Source: Coix lacryma-jobi var. lacryma-jobi (lineage: Eukaryota; Streptophyta; Magnoliopsida; Poales; Poaceae). Taken from it: a stretch of 64,000 nt of DNA. The stretch spans positions 113,021,131-113,085,130 of the forward strand of contig CM019825.1 of assembly GCA_009763385.1 (NCBI GenBank). Reading direction: 5' to 3'. The translations under genes and the position numbers were made by a program. The notes under the pieces were generated by a model. The model did no database searches, had not been told where the DNA came from, and was given only the letters and a program-made list of their open reading frames with translations. Shown here piece after piece: positions 32,973 through 46,027 of the stretch (position 1 is its first letter; each line of letters opens with the position of its first letter).

Positions 32973-35900
32973 CCGCTGAAGAAGCTCGTGCTAGAGAACC
33001 CGTGACTGCTGCTATGTGTTTTGTTAACCATCATCCTGCAGTTGTTTTGTTTGATACTGGATCATCGCATTCGTTCATGAGTAAAGCATTTGCACAAAAG
33101 CATGATCAAGAGGTGTCTGAAATGGATTATGGGTTTCGCGTAAGCTCTGTGGGGAGTAGTGCGTTGTCTAGGCAGATGGTCCGTGATGCAACCATCGACA
33201 TCGGAGGGCATAAGTTTGGGGCTAATTTAGTAGTTTTGCCAGGACTCAATATGGATGTAGTCCTAGGAATGAGTTGGATGAGTATGTGGAAAGCGGTGTT
33301 AGACACTGCAGATAGAACTCTTACCTTGTTTGATCCAAGGATGGACAACAAGTTGCGTATCTCTCTTCCTCGAGGGGCTGATTTTGTTGATCTATCTTGT
33401 ACCTTATCTATAGAGGACCTATCAAAAATTCCAGTTGTTCGGGATTTCCCAGACGTCTATCCAGATGAGTTGCCGGGTTTACCGCCCAAGTGGGCTGTAG
33501 AGTTTACCATTGAGCTGTTACCAGGGACTGCACCGATCTCGAGAAGACCTTATCGTATGTCGCCCAATGAATTAGCTGAACTCAAGACGCAGATTAAGGA
33601 ACTTTTGGACAAAGGTTTCATTCAACCTAGTGTGTCAGAGTGGGGATGTCCAGCTTTGTTTGTCAAGAAGAAGGACAAGTCTCTACAGATGTGTGTGGAT
33701 TATCGACCGCTTAATGCCGTGACCGTTAAGAACAAATATCCGTTGCCACGGATAGATATTTTGTTTGACCAGTTATCCAGAGCCAAAGTATTCTCCAAGA
33801 TCGATTTGAGATCAGGATATCATCAAATTAGAATCCGACCACAAGATATCCCAAAGACTGCTTTTTCAACCAGATATGGCCTATACGAGTATTTAGTCAT
33901 GTCTTTTGGATTGACAAATGCTCCAGCTTACTTTATGAGTTTGATGAACTCGGTATTCATGCCAGAACTAGATAAGTTTGTAGTGGTGTTCATTGATGAT
34001 ATTTTGGTTTATTCTGAGAACCCGGACGACCATGCAGAACATTTGAGGATCGTCTTGACAAGACTCCGGGAACATAAACTTTACGCTAAGTTTAGTAAAT
34101 GTGAGTTTTGGTTGAAGCAAGTACAATTCCTTGGTCACATCCTGTCAGAAGAAGGAATCTCTGTGGACCCTAGCAAAGTACAAGAAGTGATGGAGTGGGA
34201 AGCTCCAACTTCAGTTGGGGAGATTCAGAGTTTTCTCGGTTTAGCAGGGTATTATCGTCGTTTCATTCCCGATTTCTCCAAGATTGCCAAGCCCATGACA
34301 AGTTTGCTTCAGAAAGATCAGAAGTTTGAGTGGACAGAGAAGTGTGAAACAACTTTCCGTACCTTGCGGAAACTATTAACCACTGCTCCTGTCTTAGCTC
34401 AACCAGATATCGAGAAGCCATTTGATGTCTTCTGCGACGCCTCAAAAGTTGGTTTAGGTTGTGTTCTTATGCAAGAAGGCAGATTGATTGCTTATGCTTC
34501 ACGTCAGTTGAGAAAACATGAAGTTAATTATCCTACGCATGACTTGGAATTAGCTGCTGTGGTACACGCTCTAAAAATATGGAGACATTATCTACTTGGT
34601 AACGTCTGTAACATGTACACGGACCACAAAAGTCTCAAGTATATCTTTACTCAACCTGAACTGAATATGAGGCAGAGAAGATGGCTTGAGTTGATTAAGG
34701 ATTATAATTTGCAGATACATTATCACCCTGGAAAGGCAAATGTAGTTGCTGATGCTCTGAGTCGGAAGTCGCATTGTAATAACTTGAGGTTACAACCAGA
34801 GGACGAGTTTAGTCTCGTACACCCTGTGATCCTGCGTCACATCGAGCTGCAGAGCACCTTAGTTGATCAGATTCTAGAAGGGCAGAAAACAGACAAGGGA
34901 ATCTATTATATCAATGAAAAGCTAAGAGCTGCCACTGAACCCGTAAAACATTTCTGAGTTGATGATAAGGGAGTGTTATGGTTTGATAATCGCTTAGTGG
35001 TACCCAAGAATAGGGAACTCAAAAATCAGATTATGGATGAGGCTCATCTTTCTAAATTGTCTATCCATCCCGGGAGCACTAAGATGTATCAAGATTTGCG
35101 TCCAAGATTTTGGTGGACCACAATGAAGAAGGAAATTGTCGCATATGTAGCCAGATGCGACACGTGTTGTCGAGTAAAGGCCATTCACCTGAAGCCAGCC
35201 GGAACACTTCAACCCTTATAAATACCTGAATGGAAGTGGGAAGAGGTGAGTATGGATTTTATCACCGGTTTGCCTACTACTCAGAAGGGAAATGATTCGA
35301 TATGGGTAATCGTAGACCGTCTCACCAAGACCGCTCATTTCATACCTGTTAAAACTTGCTATCGAGCGCCAGACTATGCAGAGATTTATATCAATCAGAT
35401 TGTCCGATTGCATGGTATACCCAAGGTCATAGTTTCGGATCGTGGAATGCAGTTTACTACACCATTCTGCGAGAAACTGCAAAAGGAATTAGGTACCAAG
35501 TTAATCCATAGTTCAGCTTACCATCCCCAGACTTCAGGGCAAACTGAAAGGGTAAATCAGGTTTTAGAGGATATGTTGAGAGCATGTGTGATATCCGCGA
35601 AGGGATCTTGGGAGAAGTGGTTGCCATTAGCAGAATTTGCTTACAACAACAGTTATCAAGAAAGCATTCATATGGCACCTTTCGAAGCTCTGTATGGCAG
35701 GAGATGCAGAACACCAGTAAGTTGGGTTGAACCAGGAGAACGTCGCTTCTATGGAATTGACTTCGTTAGGGAAGCAGAAGAACAAGTTAGAATAATTCAA
35801 CAACATATCGCAGCGGCACAGTCCCGACAGAAAAGCTATGCCGATAAGCGAAGAAGGCCGCTTGAATTCAAAGTAGGTGACTATGTGTATTTGAATGTAT

Positions 35901-36307
35901 CACCCATGAAAGGAGTTAGACGTTTTGACGTGAAAAGAAAGTTAGCGCCAAGGTTTGTGGGACCCTACAGGATAATGGAAAGGAGGGGAAAAATGGCTTA
36001 TCAACTACAGTTACCTGAACATTTAAAGGCTATATTCCCTGTATTCCATGCGTCACAATTAAAGAAATGTCTTTGAGTTCCAGAAGAGGAAGGACAACCG
36101 GCCAATATCAAGTTACAATCCGACCTTACTTACTCAGTAGAACCGCACCGAGTGCTTGATGAAAAAGAAAGGATAACTCGCGGAAGAATAGTGAAGCAGT
36201 ATAAGGTATCTTGGAGTGAGCAAGATGATCGAGATGCCACTTGGGAAATAGAAGACTATCTAAGAGAAGTATATCCCCACTTCTTTAAGAAATGGTTAGT
36301 AACTTAA
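32879..36307 (+). pseudogene. pol: Gypsy-1 Pol with a chromodomain-like C-terminus (three nonsense codons)
   Basis: The frame begins in the zinc knuckle. Protease has D-T-G at 33053-33061. Reverse transcriptase has FIDD at 33989-34000. RNase H follows (about 34420-34760) and integrase has D, D, E codons at 35255, 35438 and 35546. The last stretch, about 36110-36307, resembles a chromovirus chromodomain (VEPHRVLD, then a Trp and DATWEIEDY). Stops at 34955-34957 (TGA), 35219-35221 (TAA) and 36074-36076 (TGA) break it. Where the first and third stand, Gypsy-2 has AGG and CGA, so at least the third looks like a CGA-to-TGA change. Chromodomains of this kind are thought to guide integration to methylated H3K9 chromatin. 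Confidence 0.91.
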
Positions 36308-36321
36308 TCTCGGGACGAGAT

Positions 36322-36341
36322 TCCTTTAAGGAGGGGAGGGC
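36322..36341 (+). other. Gypsy-1 polypurine tract
   Basis: TCCTTTAAGGAGGGGAGGGC directly precedes the 3' LTR start. Gypsy-2 has the matching tract TTTAAGGGGGGAAGGT. Confidence 0.85.
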
Positions 36342-39300
36342 TATAACACCCTTGGTGTTAAACAACCCTAAATGCATAACTTGACATCTCATGAGCATAA
36401 AGCATCATCATCTCATGTTGCATTCTTTCTTTTGTTAAGTGTCATTTCATGTGAGCTTTTGTAATGCTATGCTTGGTTGAATGCTTGTTTGTCTTGTTTG
36501 TGGAGTGCTTAAGTCTCCTTAGTAGTTGAACCTTGTTGGGGAGTCAAAATGAAGCTGGGTTTATGTTGGTCATGTTGGCTAACCAAGTCTATAACCCTTG
36601 TTGCCTTGATAGAGCCCTAGGAGTCCTTTTGTTTCACTAACTAAGACCTTCTTGATAGAAGCTTTGCATGGCTGTGGGCCCTTAACCAAAAGTGTGTAGA
36701 ATTTAGTATAGAACAAAAGTTGTTTAAGGCCCAACTCATGAAAATGGGTGTAGCAAGGTGTTTTGGGACCCCCAAGGCAGATTTGAGGGAGTTTAGACTT
36801 AGAAAATTTTCTAAGTCTCTAACTGACCGAGCAGTTTCGTGGAGTCATCTTTGGAGCTTTTTCTGGAGCAATCTAGACCGAACCAAGGATCGATCTTGTA
36901 ACCAAAGTTGTAGATGGTATGTAGCTCTAAGCAGTGGAGCAAGTAGTTTAGCATTTCACCAAGCGGATTAGGAGTTAATCGCGCTCAAAGTTTGGCCATC
37001 AGTCGGCCATCGTTAACTGAATCGGGCGATTCAGTTTGAATCAGCCGGTCGTGGCCGACCGCGCGCAGAGCTTGCTTGCCGCGTGGCGCGTTCCGGCCGG
37101 GGACGCAGCGTCCGCGCGCGGCGTGGCAAGCATAAGCTGCTGCTCGCCCCGCTGCCCGAAGCCGCGCCGCTCCTCCCTCCATTCTGTCCCTCTCTCGCTC
37201 TTGTTCCTCTCGCCGGAGCCCGAGCGGGGAAAAAGGGGAAAAGCTGCGAGCGCCGCCGCCGTTCGCCGCCGTCCCGCCGCCGCACCGTCCACCCAACCAG
37301 CTGCCAAGCTTCGCCGTGAGCCCCCACACCCCGTGCTACCCTTAGCACCCTGTAGGAAGCCTAGGTGAGCCTCGGGATGAGCCGCCGCCATGGCTGCCAT
37401 GACCGCCGAGCTCGGTCCGCCCTGGCCGGCCTCCGTCCCGTGGTTCCGTGTCACCCTAGCGCTCGTTTAGGGGTTAGTGAGGTCCGAGGAGGAGGTAGAG
37501 GGCTATGGTTTAGCCGATTAGGGTTAGGAGCCCGCGGAACGCCGCCGTCCGCCATGACCGCCATGGCCGGCGCGCTCGGTCCGCCGTGGCCAACCCTCTT
37601 CCTGAGCTCAACCATCTGCCCTAGCTAGCGTTCTTGAATCGCCTCGGTATGCTGGAGCTAGTGGTGGTGACGGTTAGGCCGATTAGGGTCTGGAAGCTCG
37701 AGTACGCCGTCGTCCGCCGCTTGCCAAGGTCGCCGGAGTGGCATGGCCGTGGTCGCGGGTGCTCGGAGCTTGCGCCCTGGCTTCCGAGCCCTGGGCTAGG
37801 GTTATGAAGGTCGCCGGAGTAGATCTCGATGGTCGGATGAGCCCGTCGTGGCCGGAGCCGGCCGGCGTAGCTAGGGTCGCGCCGCCGTGTCCGCCATCGC
37901 CGTCGGCTAGCTCGATCCGCGAGTGCGCTGGGCCAACCGAGGGTACCATCGGGTGCGGAAGGTTGAGGGGAGTCCGCCGGTGGGGATGGTTTCGCCGGGG
38001 AGTTCGCCGTCGGTGAGCTCCGCCGTGGTCAACCTCTCCCCTGTTCTGTGTGTGTGACGAGTGGGGTCGGGTTGACCCGAGGGCCCGCACGTCAGTGAGT
38101 CAGGTTCCGTCTGTGTGCACTGGTTCGGGTACCCTTAGCAGTTTTCTATTTGAATGTTTTTCAGGGTTTGTTTAAATAGTTTCCAGAAATTGTTGAAATG
38201 CTTGTTTAATTCATATCTTGCTAAATATAAATGCTAAAAAGGTGAAACAAGTTCTGTTAGGATTGTTATGTTGAGGTCTATGCATGAAAAATATAATATG
38301 TCCAGTTTGTGGTGATTTTCTGTGTAGTTATATTTAATTCATGTTTAGGCTGGATTCTTGTTAAATGCATAGTAAATTGCATGTGTCTCAGAAAAATGTG
38401 ATTCTTGTTTTGTTAGGTTTGTGTTGAGGACTAGTTTCTGGGAAAAATGTAAAATGAGGCTGCCTTGTGAAATAATTTGGCAGTAGTAATTAAAATGATC
38501 AAATGCTGTTTTCTTGTTTATTTTGTAGTAATTAAAATATGAAGAGTATGGACTTGGTAATTTTTACTGACTGCTCTTGTGCTAAGAAGTTCAGAAAAAA
38601 ATTATGAAATCCGTTGTTTGACACTTTGTGCTAGGGGGTGTAGTTCAAAGCACCTTTTCATGATAGAATTTGTCTTTTTCATAGGGGGGTAGAGTCTAGG
38701 TCAAATGGGGTGAAATTTGGACAGAGGATTAGATTAAGTGTTGTTAATCTCCAGTAATTTTTGTAGAGTTTTTCCAAGCTTTCTAGGATGGGTTGTTGTT
38801 ATAGGTTGGTTTGTTTAGAGTTAGTCTAGCTCTGGCTAGGGGTTAATAAACCCGTTAAGCAACTTTGATGTGGTGACAACCAGACTTAGTAAGTAGTGTG
38901 TTAAATTAAGTGAGTAGCAGTAGATGACATGTGCTTATCTCCTGAATTGTTACTCCATGTTGCATCACCATGCATCCCATGTGCATTCATGTTATTCATT
39001 CATGTACCGCATCACGCAGGATCGGTAGTGGAAGCTCAGGATCCGACGCCGGAGGAGCAGTGCCAGGAGGAGACGCCGGAGGAGAGGATCCCGGAAGGAG
39101 ACGCTGAGGACCTGCCGGAGTGTCGTGATCACCGCCCCGCCGACTTCGAGCTAGGCAAGCCCCGGAGCATTTTCTCCTACGGTTTGCAAATTACCGTTTA
39201 CAAGTTAACCTGATATGCTTGTTGCATTAGGTATAGGAGTTGTGTGATGCCATTGCTGCATTGATTAATTATCCTTGTCCACCTGCAAATACTATCCTGA

Positions 39301-40698
39301 TATCCTTGTTAGGTCTAGGCTCGTTTATGCTTAGCCCTGCTTAGACCGGTAAAAGTCGGGTGATTTCCTGTCTCCCGCATATAGGTGGATACTGATCATG
39401 ACTAGCCTGGTGCTATCATGGAAATAACCATGTGATAATTAATCTGAGACCGGGCGGGATGTAGGAGCATTAGGACATGGGTTCTGTGTGCTAGTAGTCT
39501 CCGGTCTGTGTCGATTAGGACCCGACGAAGGCACACCTCAGTCATTTTGAACGCGTCAATCACTTAACGGAGTAGGTCGGAGTACCTCCCGTGAAGCCGA
39601 GTAAGGTTTTTCGAGCCAGTGGTGGAGACGTTGACGCCTAACACCCAGGGCCTTACATGTACCGTGGGCAACTATTCTGATCGACCTGGCATGGTCCGAG
39701 GGCAGGCAAGGCCTGATCGACCTGGCATGACCGTGGGCAGTTAATAGCTTGAGCGACCTGGCATTGAGATAACCCTTGGTGTAGAAGGGTCCATGGCCGT
39801 CCCGCGATTTGGGTTCTCGAACCTCCTGAAGTGGTCGCCAACGGCCACCTGGCAGGGTGTGTCGGGCAAGTGTGCGACATTTTGTCCCCAGCTGGTAGGA
39901 ATCGATTATAATCGCCATCGCTCCTGGTTAGTGAGTAACTTGACTGAGCATGTGTTACCGTAGTAATATATGGAATTAATGATGGTTATGGTTGGTGAAT
40001 CTGAAAGGCTATTGACGAAATAGTCACTCTTGCTTGAATAAGTAGTCAAGTGTTTGCTCTAGATCAGGTGCAAATCTAGATAATCAGGCTGATTACATAA
40101 AAGTGACTGCTAATACTCTAATGATAATTATTTAATAATAAAATGCTTTTATGCAAAAAGGTAAGTGTGGCCAACCCCAGATACAGCCTTGCATAATCCT
40201 TGGTGTCAATTATTTCTGGTTTATGACGGGTAAGTCTAGCTGAGTACCTTCTCGTACTCAGGGTTTTATCCCTTGTTGTTGCAGATGGGCAATGCTTCTT
40301 CGGCTATTGCGAGAACTGTCTGTACCCCGTCGAGGGCAGTGACTAGACCAGGGGCATGGTTAACTCTTATCTTCCCTGATGCTTTTGTGGACTGATCAAG
40401 CATATGGCACTGTATTGTGAACTAAGGACTTGTGTTTCAAAACTATGTTGCTTCCGCTTTTGAACTCAAACTATGGTTTGTAATAACTGTTGAACTCTGA
40501 TGTTTTTGAACTATATGCGAACTGAATGTAGATTGTGGACATGTACGCTAATCTATTACGATCTTGGTTAAAGTTGAATGACTTGAAATCCTTCGAGATT
40601 TCCGGACTACCGGGTTTATACGAGCTTAAGTACTTGTAGTCTCTGCGCAAGCAGCGATTCGGTGCTTAATCTGGTATAAATTGGTCGGTTCTGTCACA
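36342..40698 (+). repeat. Gypsy-1 3' LTR
   Basis: 4357 bp, collinear with 25413-29773. Its first bases are TATAACACC, so the terminal TG has become TA by a G-to-A change. It ends TTCTGTCACA. The long frames in the GC-rich block at about 37030-38090 match those of the 5' LTR and are not genes. Confidence 0.94.
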
Positions 40699-40703
40699 GA
40701 GAA
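40699..40703. repeat. Target-site duplication of Gypsy-1, right copy (GAGAA)
   Basis: It matches 25408-25412. Copia-2 integrase sequence resumes at 40704. Confidence 0.95.
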
Positions 40704-43059
40704 GTTTTGTAACTCTTTGGGTTTAGAGCATCAGTTTTCTTCTCCCTACACACCACCTCAGAATGGTGTTGTAGAAAGGAAGAATCGGACCCTTGTCGAG
40801 ATGGCCAGGACGATGCTCGATGAGCATAGGACTCCTAGGCGATATTGGGCCAAAGCCATGAGCACTGCTTGCTACATTTCCAATCGCATTTTTCTCTGAG
40901 CTTTCTTGAAAAAGACTTCTTATGAGTTGCGTTTTGGAAAACTGCCCAAAGTGAGTTATTTTAGAGTTTTCGGTTGCCATTGTTTTATACTTAAAAAGGG
41001 CAACTTGGACAAGTTTGAGTCTCGTTCTTCTGACGATGTGTTTTTGGGTTATGGCACTCAGACTCATGCTTATCGTGTACTTAACCTTGACACTAACCGA
41101 GTCATGGAGACATCCGATGTCACCTTCGACGAGACCAAGGTTTGTCCTTCTTCTCGTTTTGAGCGTGCAGGTGATCATGAGGTTGGCGAGACTCTTTTCG
41201 ATGATGAAGAAGAGGGTGCTGAAGGGATGGATGACCCAGCACCTCCTCCACCTGCTGTGCCGCAAAGAGCGGCTTCTACTACAACTCACGGCCCTGTCCC
41301 CTCTTCTTCGACTTGGGGGCCGTGGGATCCGCCACCTCGAGCGGTACCTTTTGTACCCGAGGAGGCACTAGCTGCTGTTGAGGGGGAGGCCACTTCGGCA
41401 AGGGAGGCACCACGACACATTCAGCACCAACACCCACCTCAACAGATGATCGGCAGCATCGGCGAACGCGTCACTAGGTCAAGGTCACAACATATCTCTC
41501 ACTTTGCTCATTCTGCATTTGTTGCTGATTTTGAACCCCGAGATGTTGGACACGCTTTGACGGATCCTGATTGGGTCAATGCCATGCATGAGGAGCTTGA
41601 GAACTTTGAGAGAAATCGGGTTTGAGTTCTAGTTTCTCCTCCCTCTGAGTGTCGCCCAATTGGGACAAAATGGGTTTTCAAAAACAAACAAGGAGAAGAT
41701 GGTCATGTTGTGAGAAACAAGGCCAGACTTGTAGCCCAGGGATATAGTCAGAAGGAGGGGATAGACTATGAGGAGACGTTTGCTCCTATAGCTCGTTTGG
41801 AGGCTATTAGGATACTCTTGGCTTTTGCTGCTTCCAAAGGTTTCAAACTATTTCAAATGGATGTCAAGAGTGCCTTCTTAAATAGCTACATAGAAGAGGA
41901 AGTATATGTGAGACAACCCCCCGGTTTCGAAAATCCCAAGTTTCCAAACCATGTTTTTAAACTTCACAAAGCTTTGTATGGTTTGAAACAAGCCCCTAGA
42001 GCCTGGTATGATAGGTTGAAAACCTTTTTGCTTGTTAAGGGTTTTAAAATGGGATGTGTGGATAAAATGCTCTTTCTCCTCAAGCAAGGCAGTGACACTC
42101 TCTTGGTCCAGATTTACGTGGATGATATCATTTTTGGTGGTTCTTCTCACTCTTTGGTTGTCAAGTTTGCAGATACTATGTGCAGGGAATTTGAGATGAG
42201 CATGATGGGCGAGTTGACATTTTTCCTCAGATTGCAAATCAAGCAATTTCGAGAGGGAACATTTGTGCACCAGGGTAAGTATACCAAGGATATCCTGAAG
42301 AAATTCGATATGGGTGAGGCCAAGCCTCTTCCAACACCCATGTCGACCACGACGGCCTTGGATGCGGACAAGGAGGGAGAAGAAGTGGACCAGAAGGAGT
42401 ACCAGAGTATGATCGGGTCGCTTCTGTACCTGACGGCGACACGCCCAGACATCCAGTTCGCGGTGTGTCTCTGCGCGCGATTTCAGTCTTCGCCACGCAC
42501 CTCTCACCGTCAGGCAGTCAAGCGTATTATGAGGTACTTATGCTTCACTCCTGAGTTTGGGATTTGGTATTCTGCTTCCTCCACCCTCTCCCTTTGTTGT
42601 TATTCCGATGCTGATTTTGCTGGTTGCCGGATTGAGCGCAAGTCCACTTCTGGGACTTGCCAGTTTATTGGTTCTTCTCTTGTATCGTGGTCTTCTCGCA
42701 AGCAGTCTAGTGTCGCCCAGTCTACCACGGAGGCTGAGTATGTTGCTGCGGCTAGCTGCTGTTCCCAGTTGCTTTGGATGATGGCCACTTTGCGTGATTT
42801 TGGTCTGAGCTTTTCTTGTGTTCCTCTACTTTGTGACAGCACGAGTGCCATTAGCGTTGCTAAGAACCCCGTGCTGCACTCTAAGACCAAACACATTGAT
42901 GTGCGCTTTCATTTTTTGCAAGACCACTGTGAGAAGGGTGATATCGACCTTCGCCATGTCGATACTCATCATCAGTTGGCTGATATTTTCACCAAGCCTT
43001 TGGACCAATCAACTTTTGCTAGGTTGAGAGGTGAGGTTGGTGTGTGTTTCCCCTTTTAG
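40704..43059 (+). pseudogene. pol: Copia-2 Pol, second part: integrase end, reverse transcriptase, RNase H (broken)
   Basis: The integrase glutamate motif NGVVERKN lies just after the junction. A TGA at 40897-40899 stands where an Arg codon is expected. A Pro/acidic linker (about 41160-41440) is in frame here, while Copia-1 lost a base in it. TGA at 41623-41625 replaces the TGG of Copia-1, a G-to-A change. Reverse transcriptase has YVDD at 42115-42126. RNase H runs through the site of the Copia-1 TAG without a stop and ends at TAG 43057. Only nonsense changes are seen in this part. Confidence 0.9.
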
Positions 43060-44645
43060 ATGGGGGAAACATTTTGACTCTTGTACTATAAACTGACTTT
43101 GTGTTCTTCAATTGAGTTCTTCATGCATCTTTGCATTTCATCTTGCATATTTACATTCAGAGCTTCATGTATATAATCTGAAGAATGTAACTATGTTTTG
43201 TATAGTATTTGCTCCAATGCTTTATGATGATGCTGTAGCTTATGCTCTTTCTGATCACTGTTACATGTTGTGAGCGAAGCTATTTTTTTGAATGGTGAAT
43301 CTGATTAATGAACATAAAACTTGAAAATGTTCACCATTGAGATTTGCAACTAGCATGTGTAGAATGTGTTGAAATCACTTGTGCTCTTCATATATGCTAG
43401 GTTGCTATGTCTATAGTTTTGAGTCATTCACTTGCTTTATATGCTCATATTCTGTTTTAAAATCTGAACCAAGTTAAGTGAATTGGAAAGATCGAGATGG
43501 GATTGCTTGTCAGCACATCACCGTTTCGAGACTGTTTCTCATTGCACTTTGAGTTAAACTTGAGCTGTGTAGTGTATGACCGAAACTATTGCTTTAAGCT
43601 TCTGATTGCTTCTGCATAGGCTTCGCACAGTTGAAAAGTTAGGCAATGACAAGCTTTCAACCTCTCGCAATTACATGCTGAAATTTAAACTTGTGTAATT
43701 TAAACCGCTGCAACTCCGATAAAAATCTGGATACACAAGTCTATGTTTCATTCTATAGCATGATGATTGAACTGTGCTAGGGATAGTTCACCTTGTATAC
43801 ATGTTTAGCACTTGTTTGACTTCCTGTCTATACATGTTTCGTGCTATTTTGATGGTGAACACCTTTTTGGCTGAAAACTGCTCTTTTTGCTCTCATGTTC
43901 ATATTTCATATCTAGTGATCAGTTTGAGCCTTTGCTAGCTTCTTATGGATGTTGTTGAGTCATCGGATCAGAACTGTGTAGGGCATCCTGACACTCTTTT
44001 GATTATATTCCTGAAGCTGCTAACTTGCATTTTAACTCATATGCATTTTTGGAGGAAGATTTTCTGTCAAGGGGGAGAAATTTGAGTGCTTGTGCACATT
44101 TGCTTGCTGGTGCATTTTCAATTAAGGGGGAGAAATATTGACAACTCATGTGTTCCCTGGGTTGTGTGCACTATTTGAGGGGGAGTTTGCTAGTTGTGTT
44201 GAGCCTTTGCCTCTTTCTTGAGGGACTAGCAAACATTTTCAGCTTTTCAATTGGTTTTTCAGCTCTTCGCTTGGTATCGAACTCTTTTGGTTTTTGAGTT
44301 GGTAACAGTTGGTATTCGAGCTTCCTTGCTAGCGGTGTTGAGCCTGTTCTGCCTCTTCTTGAGGGCTAGCTCTGTTTTGCTTGATTTTTAGTTGATTCTT
44401 CAATTGGTATCAAGTTCTCTTGCTAACGGTGTTGAGCCTGTTCTACCTCTTCTTTGGGGCTAGCTTTGCTTTGCTTGGTCGCGTCAAGCCGTTGCCCATG
44501 TCTTTGGGGACCAGGTTGTCTTATTCTTTCCACTTGACCTTCTTCGGCTTTGCTATGCTTTTAGGTCATTTGGTCGAGTTCTCTCTCCTTCTTCCTTCTT
44601 TCTTCCATTCCATTATGATTTGTGTTGGTAGTTGACAATGCACTC
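43060..44645 (+). other. Copia-2 3' noncoding region
   Basis: Homologous to 8959-10540. No env-like frame is seen. Polypurine-like tracts AAGGGGGAG occur near 44069 and 44124, and GAGGGGGAG near 44176, before the final one. The hairpin series lies at 44188-44515. Confidence 0.8.
44188..44515 (+). other. Four related hairpins upstream of the Copia-2 polypurine tract
   Basis: Stems are TGCTAGT/ACTAGCA (44188-44231), GCTAGC/GCTAGC (44328-44370), GCTAAC/GCTAGC with one mismatch (44422-44464) and CTTGGT/ACCAGG with one G-T pair (44474-44515). Loops keep GTTGAGCC or GTCAAGCC and TTGAGGG or TTTGGGG. The set parallels that of Copia-1 at 10098-10405 although spacers differ. Confidence 0.68.
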
Positions 44646-44648
44646 ATC

Positions 44649-44659
44649 AAGGGGGAGAT
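44649..44659 (+). other. Copia-2 polypurine tract
   Basis: AAGGGGGAGAT precedes the LTR start TGCAGATACA. Confidence 0.88.
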
Positions 44660-45007
44660 TGCAGATACATGGGTGTATGCCGAGTCTCTGAGTGATGAGT
44701 GATTGTTAACTGGGATAATGCGCATGTTCTTTGGCTTGTGTTGTGCAGGTGTCAAGCATGGATACAGTGATCAAAGGCAAGGTGAAGGTCAAGTAGAGAC
44801 GTGCCGTGCCGATGGACCGAGAGTGGCGAAGGGCGGACGTGAGGCTTGGACTAAGGGACCGGTGGCCTGAGGATCAGCTGTGGTGGCTGACAGCCTGGGA
44901 CATCGATGAGCGAAGACTTGTGGGTGGACGGGGTGCACGGGCGGTGCATCCCATCTACGGCTCGGTTTGGTGGTTGAGCCACAGAAAAACCACCAAGTGG
45001 ACGGTTT

Positions 45008-45232
45008 CCAGGTTTGGGCCTCAAAACCTGGGCGCTGATGGTTTCCGAGTTTGGGCCACAAAACTCGGGCTGAGGACGGTTTCCAGGTTTGGGCCTCAAA
45101 ACCTGGGTGCTGCGGGTTTGCTGAGTTTGGGCCACAAAACTTAGGTGCTAGTCGGCTGGTTTCCCGGTTTGGGCCTCAAAACCGAGGGATGGCTGTGAAG
45201 GCTGGTTTCCCGGTTTGGGCCACAAAACTGGG
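45008..45232 (+). repeat. Hairpin cluster in the Copia-2 LTR (six units)
   Basis: Same design as in Copia-1: arms CCAGGTTT/AAACCTGG (twice), CCGAGTTT/AAACTCGG, CTGAGTTT with a slightly decayed partner, and CCCGGTTT twice with one changed base in each 3' arm. One hairpin fewer than in Copia-1. Confidence 0.82.
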
Positions 45233-46027
45233 GGTGCGACGTCCGGGAAAAGGACAAGCATAGCGGTGGCGGTACGTGGCGGCAATCGGTGAGGTTGCGT
45301 CGAGGCAACGCTACCAGTTGTGCGGGCGTGGCCGTCGGATCACCACCTACCACGAGTTGGTCCTGAATAACCCTAGGGTTTAGCTGGTTCGCTCTGTAAT
45401 TAGTGAGGGGTAGAGTAGGAATTAGAATTAGGATAAGTAGAGGGAGACACCCTCCTCCCATTCCATCTCAGTCATTTGCTCTTTACTTCTAGGGTTTCCT
45501 GCTCTCCCAATCCTCTGCTGTAGCTAGCTGAGATCCACAAAGAACCATACCTCTGTGTACAGGAGATTTTGAGGAAGTGAGGCCGTAACCTCACTGTTGT
45601 AGCGTGTGGTAGCCACACGATTGCAGATCGATGACTTGATTCACGTTTTGTTCGTGTTCTTCGCGTTCTTCGTTTCTCCGCATTTTTTCCCGTCACTCGA
45701 TCTCCCTCTCTATTGCGTCTTTGCGAAATCCATTTGAATCAACTTGTTCTTTATAGTGAGGAGATCATTTCCTCTTAAGGAATTCATCTAACTCCTCACG
45801 AACATGTAGATCGGGTTGTTTTCGTTTTCGTGGTGCTTTTTCGTTTGTACTCCTCCCCTTTCGATTTCCCGGTGATTGAATCGATTTGAGTGGATGATTT
45901 CTTGGGGATAGTCTCCTAACTACCTCGTGATCATCCTCTCCAAGTTTGGGAACGTGGGATTGAGTTTTGATTCGGATTTGGGAAGAGAAGTGTGAGGGGC
46001 GACCAAAATCGCCCTCACTGGGAGGTC

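Larger units (their letters stand above)
25413..40698 (+). mobile_element. Gypsy-1: complete Tekay/Del-like chromovirus (15,286 bp) with an extra H3-tail-like gene
   Basis: LTRs of 4361 and 4357 bp flank a primer-binding site, an extra gene before gag (30566-31585), gag, and pol in the order protease, reverse transcriptase, RNase H, integrase, chromodomain-like end. The TSD is GAGAA. By hand I count about 65-70 substitutions between the LTRs (about 1.6%). Gag-pol has one frameshift and three nonsense codons, while the extra gene is open throughout. It is related to but clearly distinct from Gypsy-2. Confidence 0.93.
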
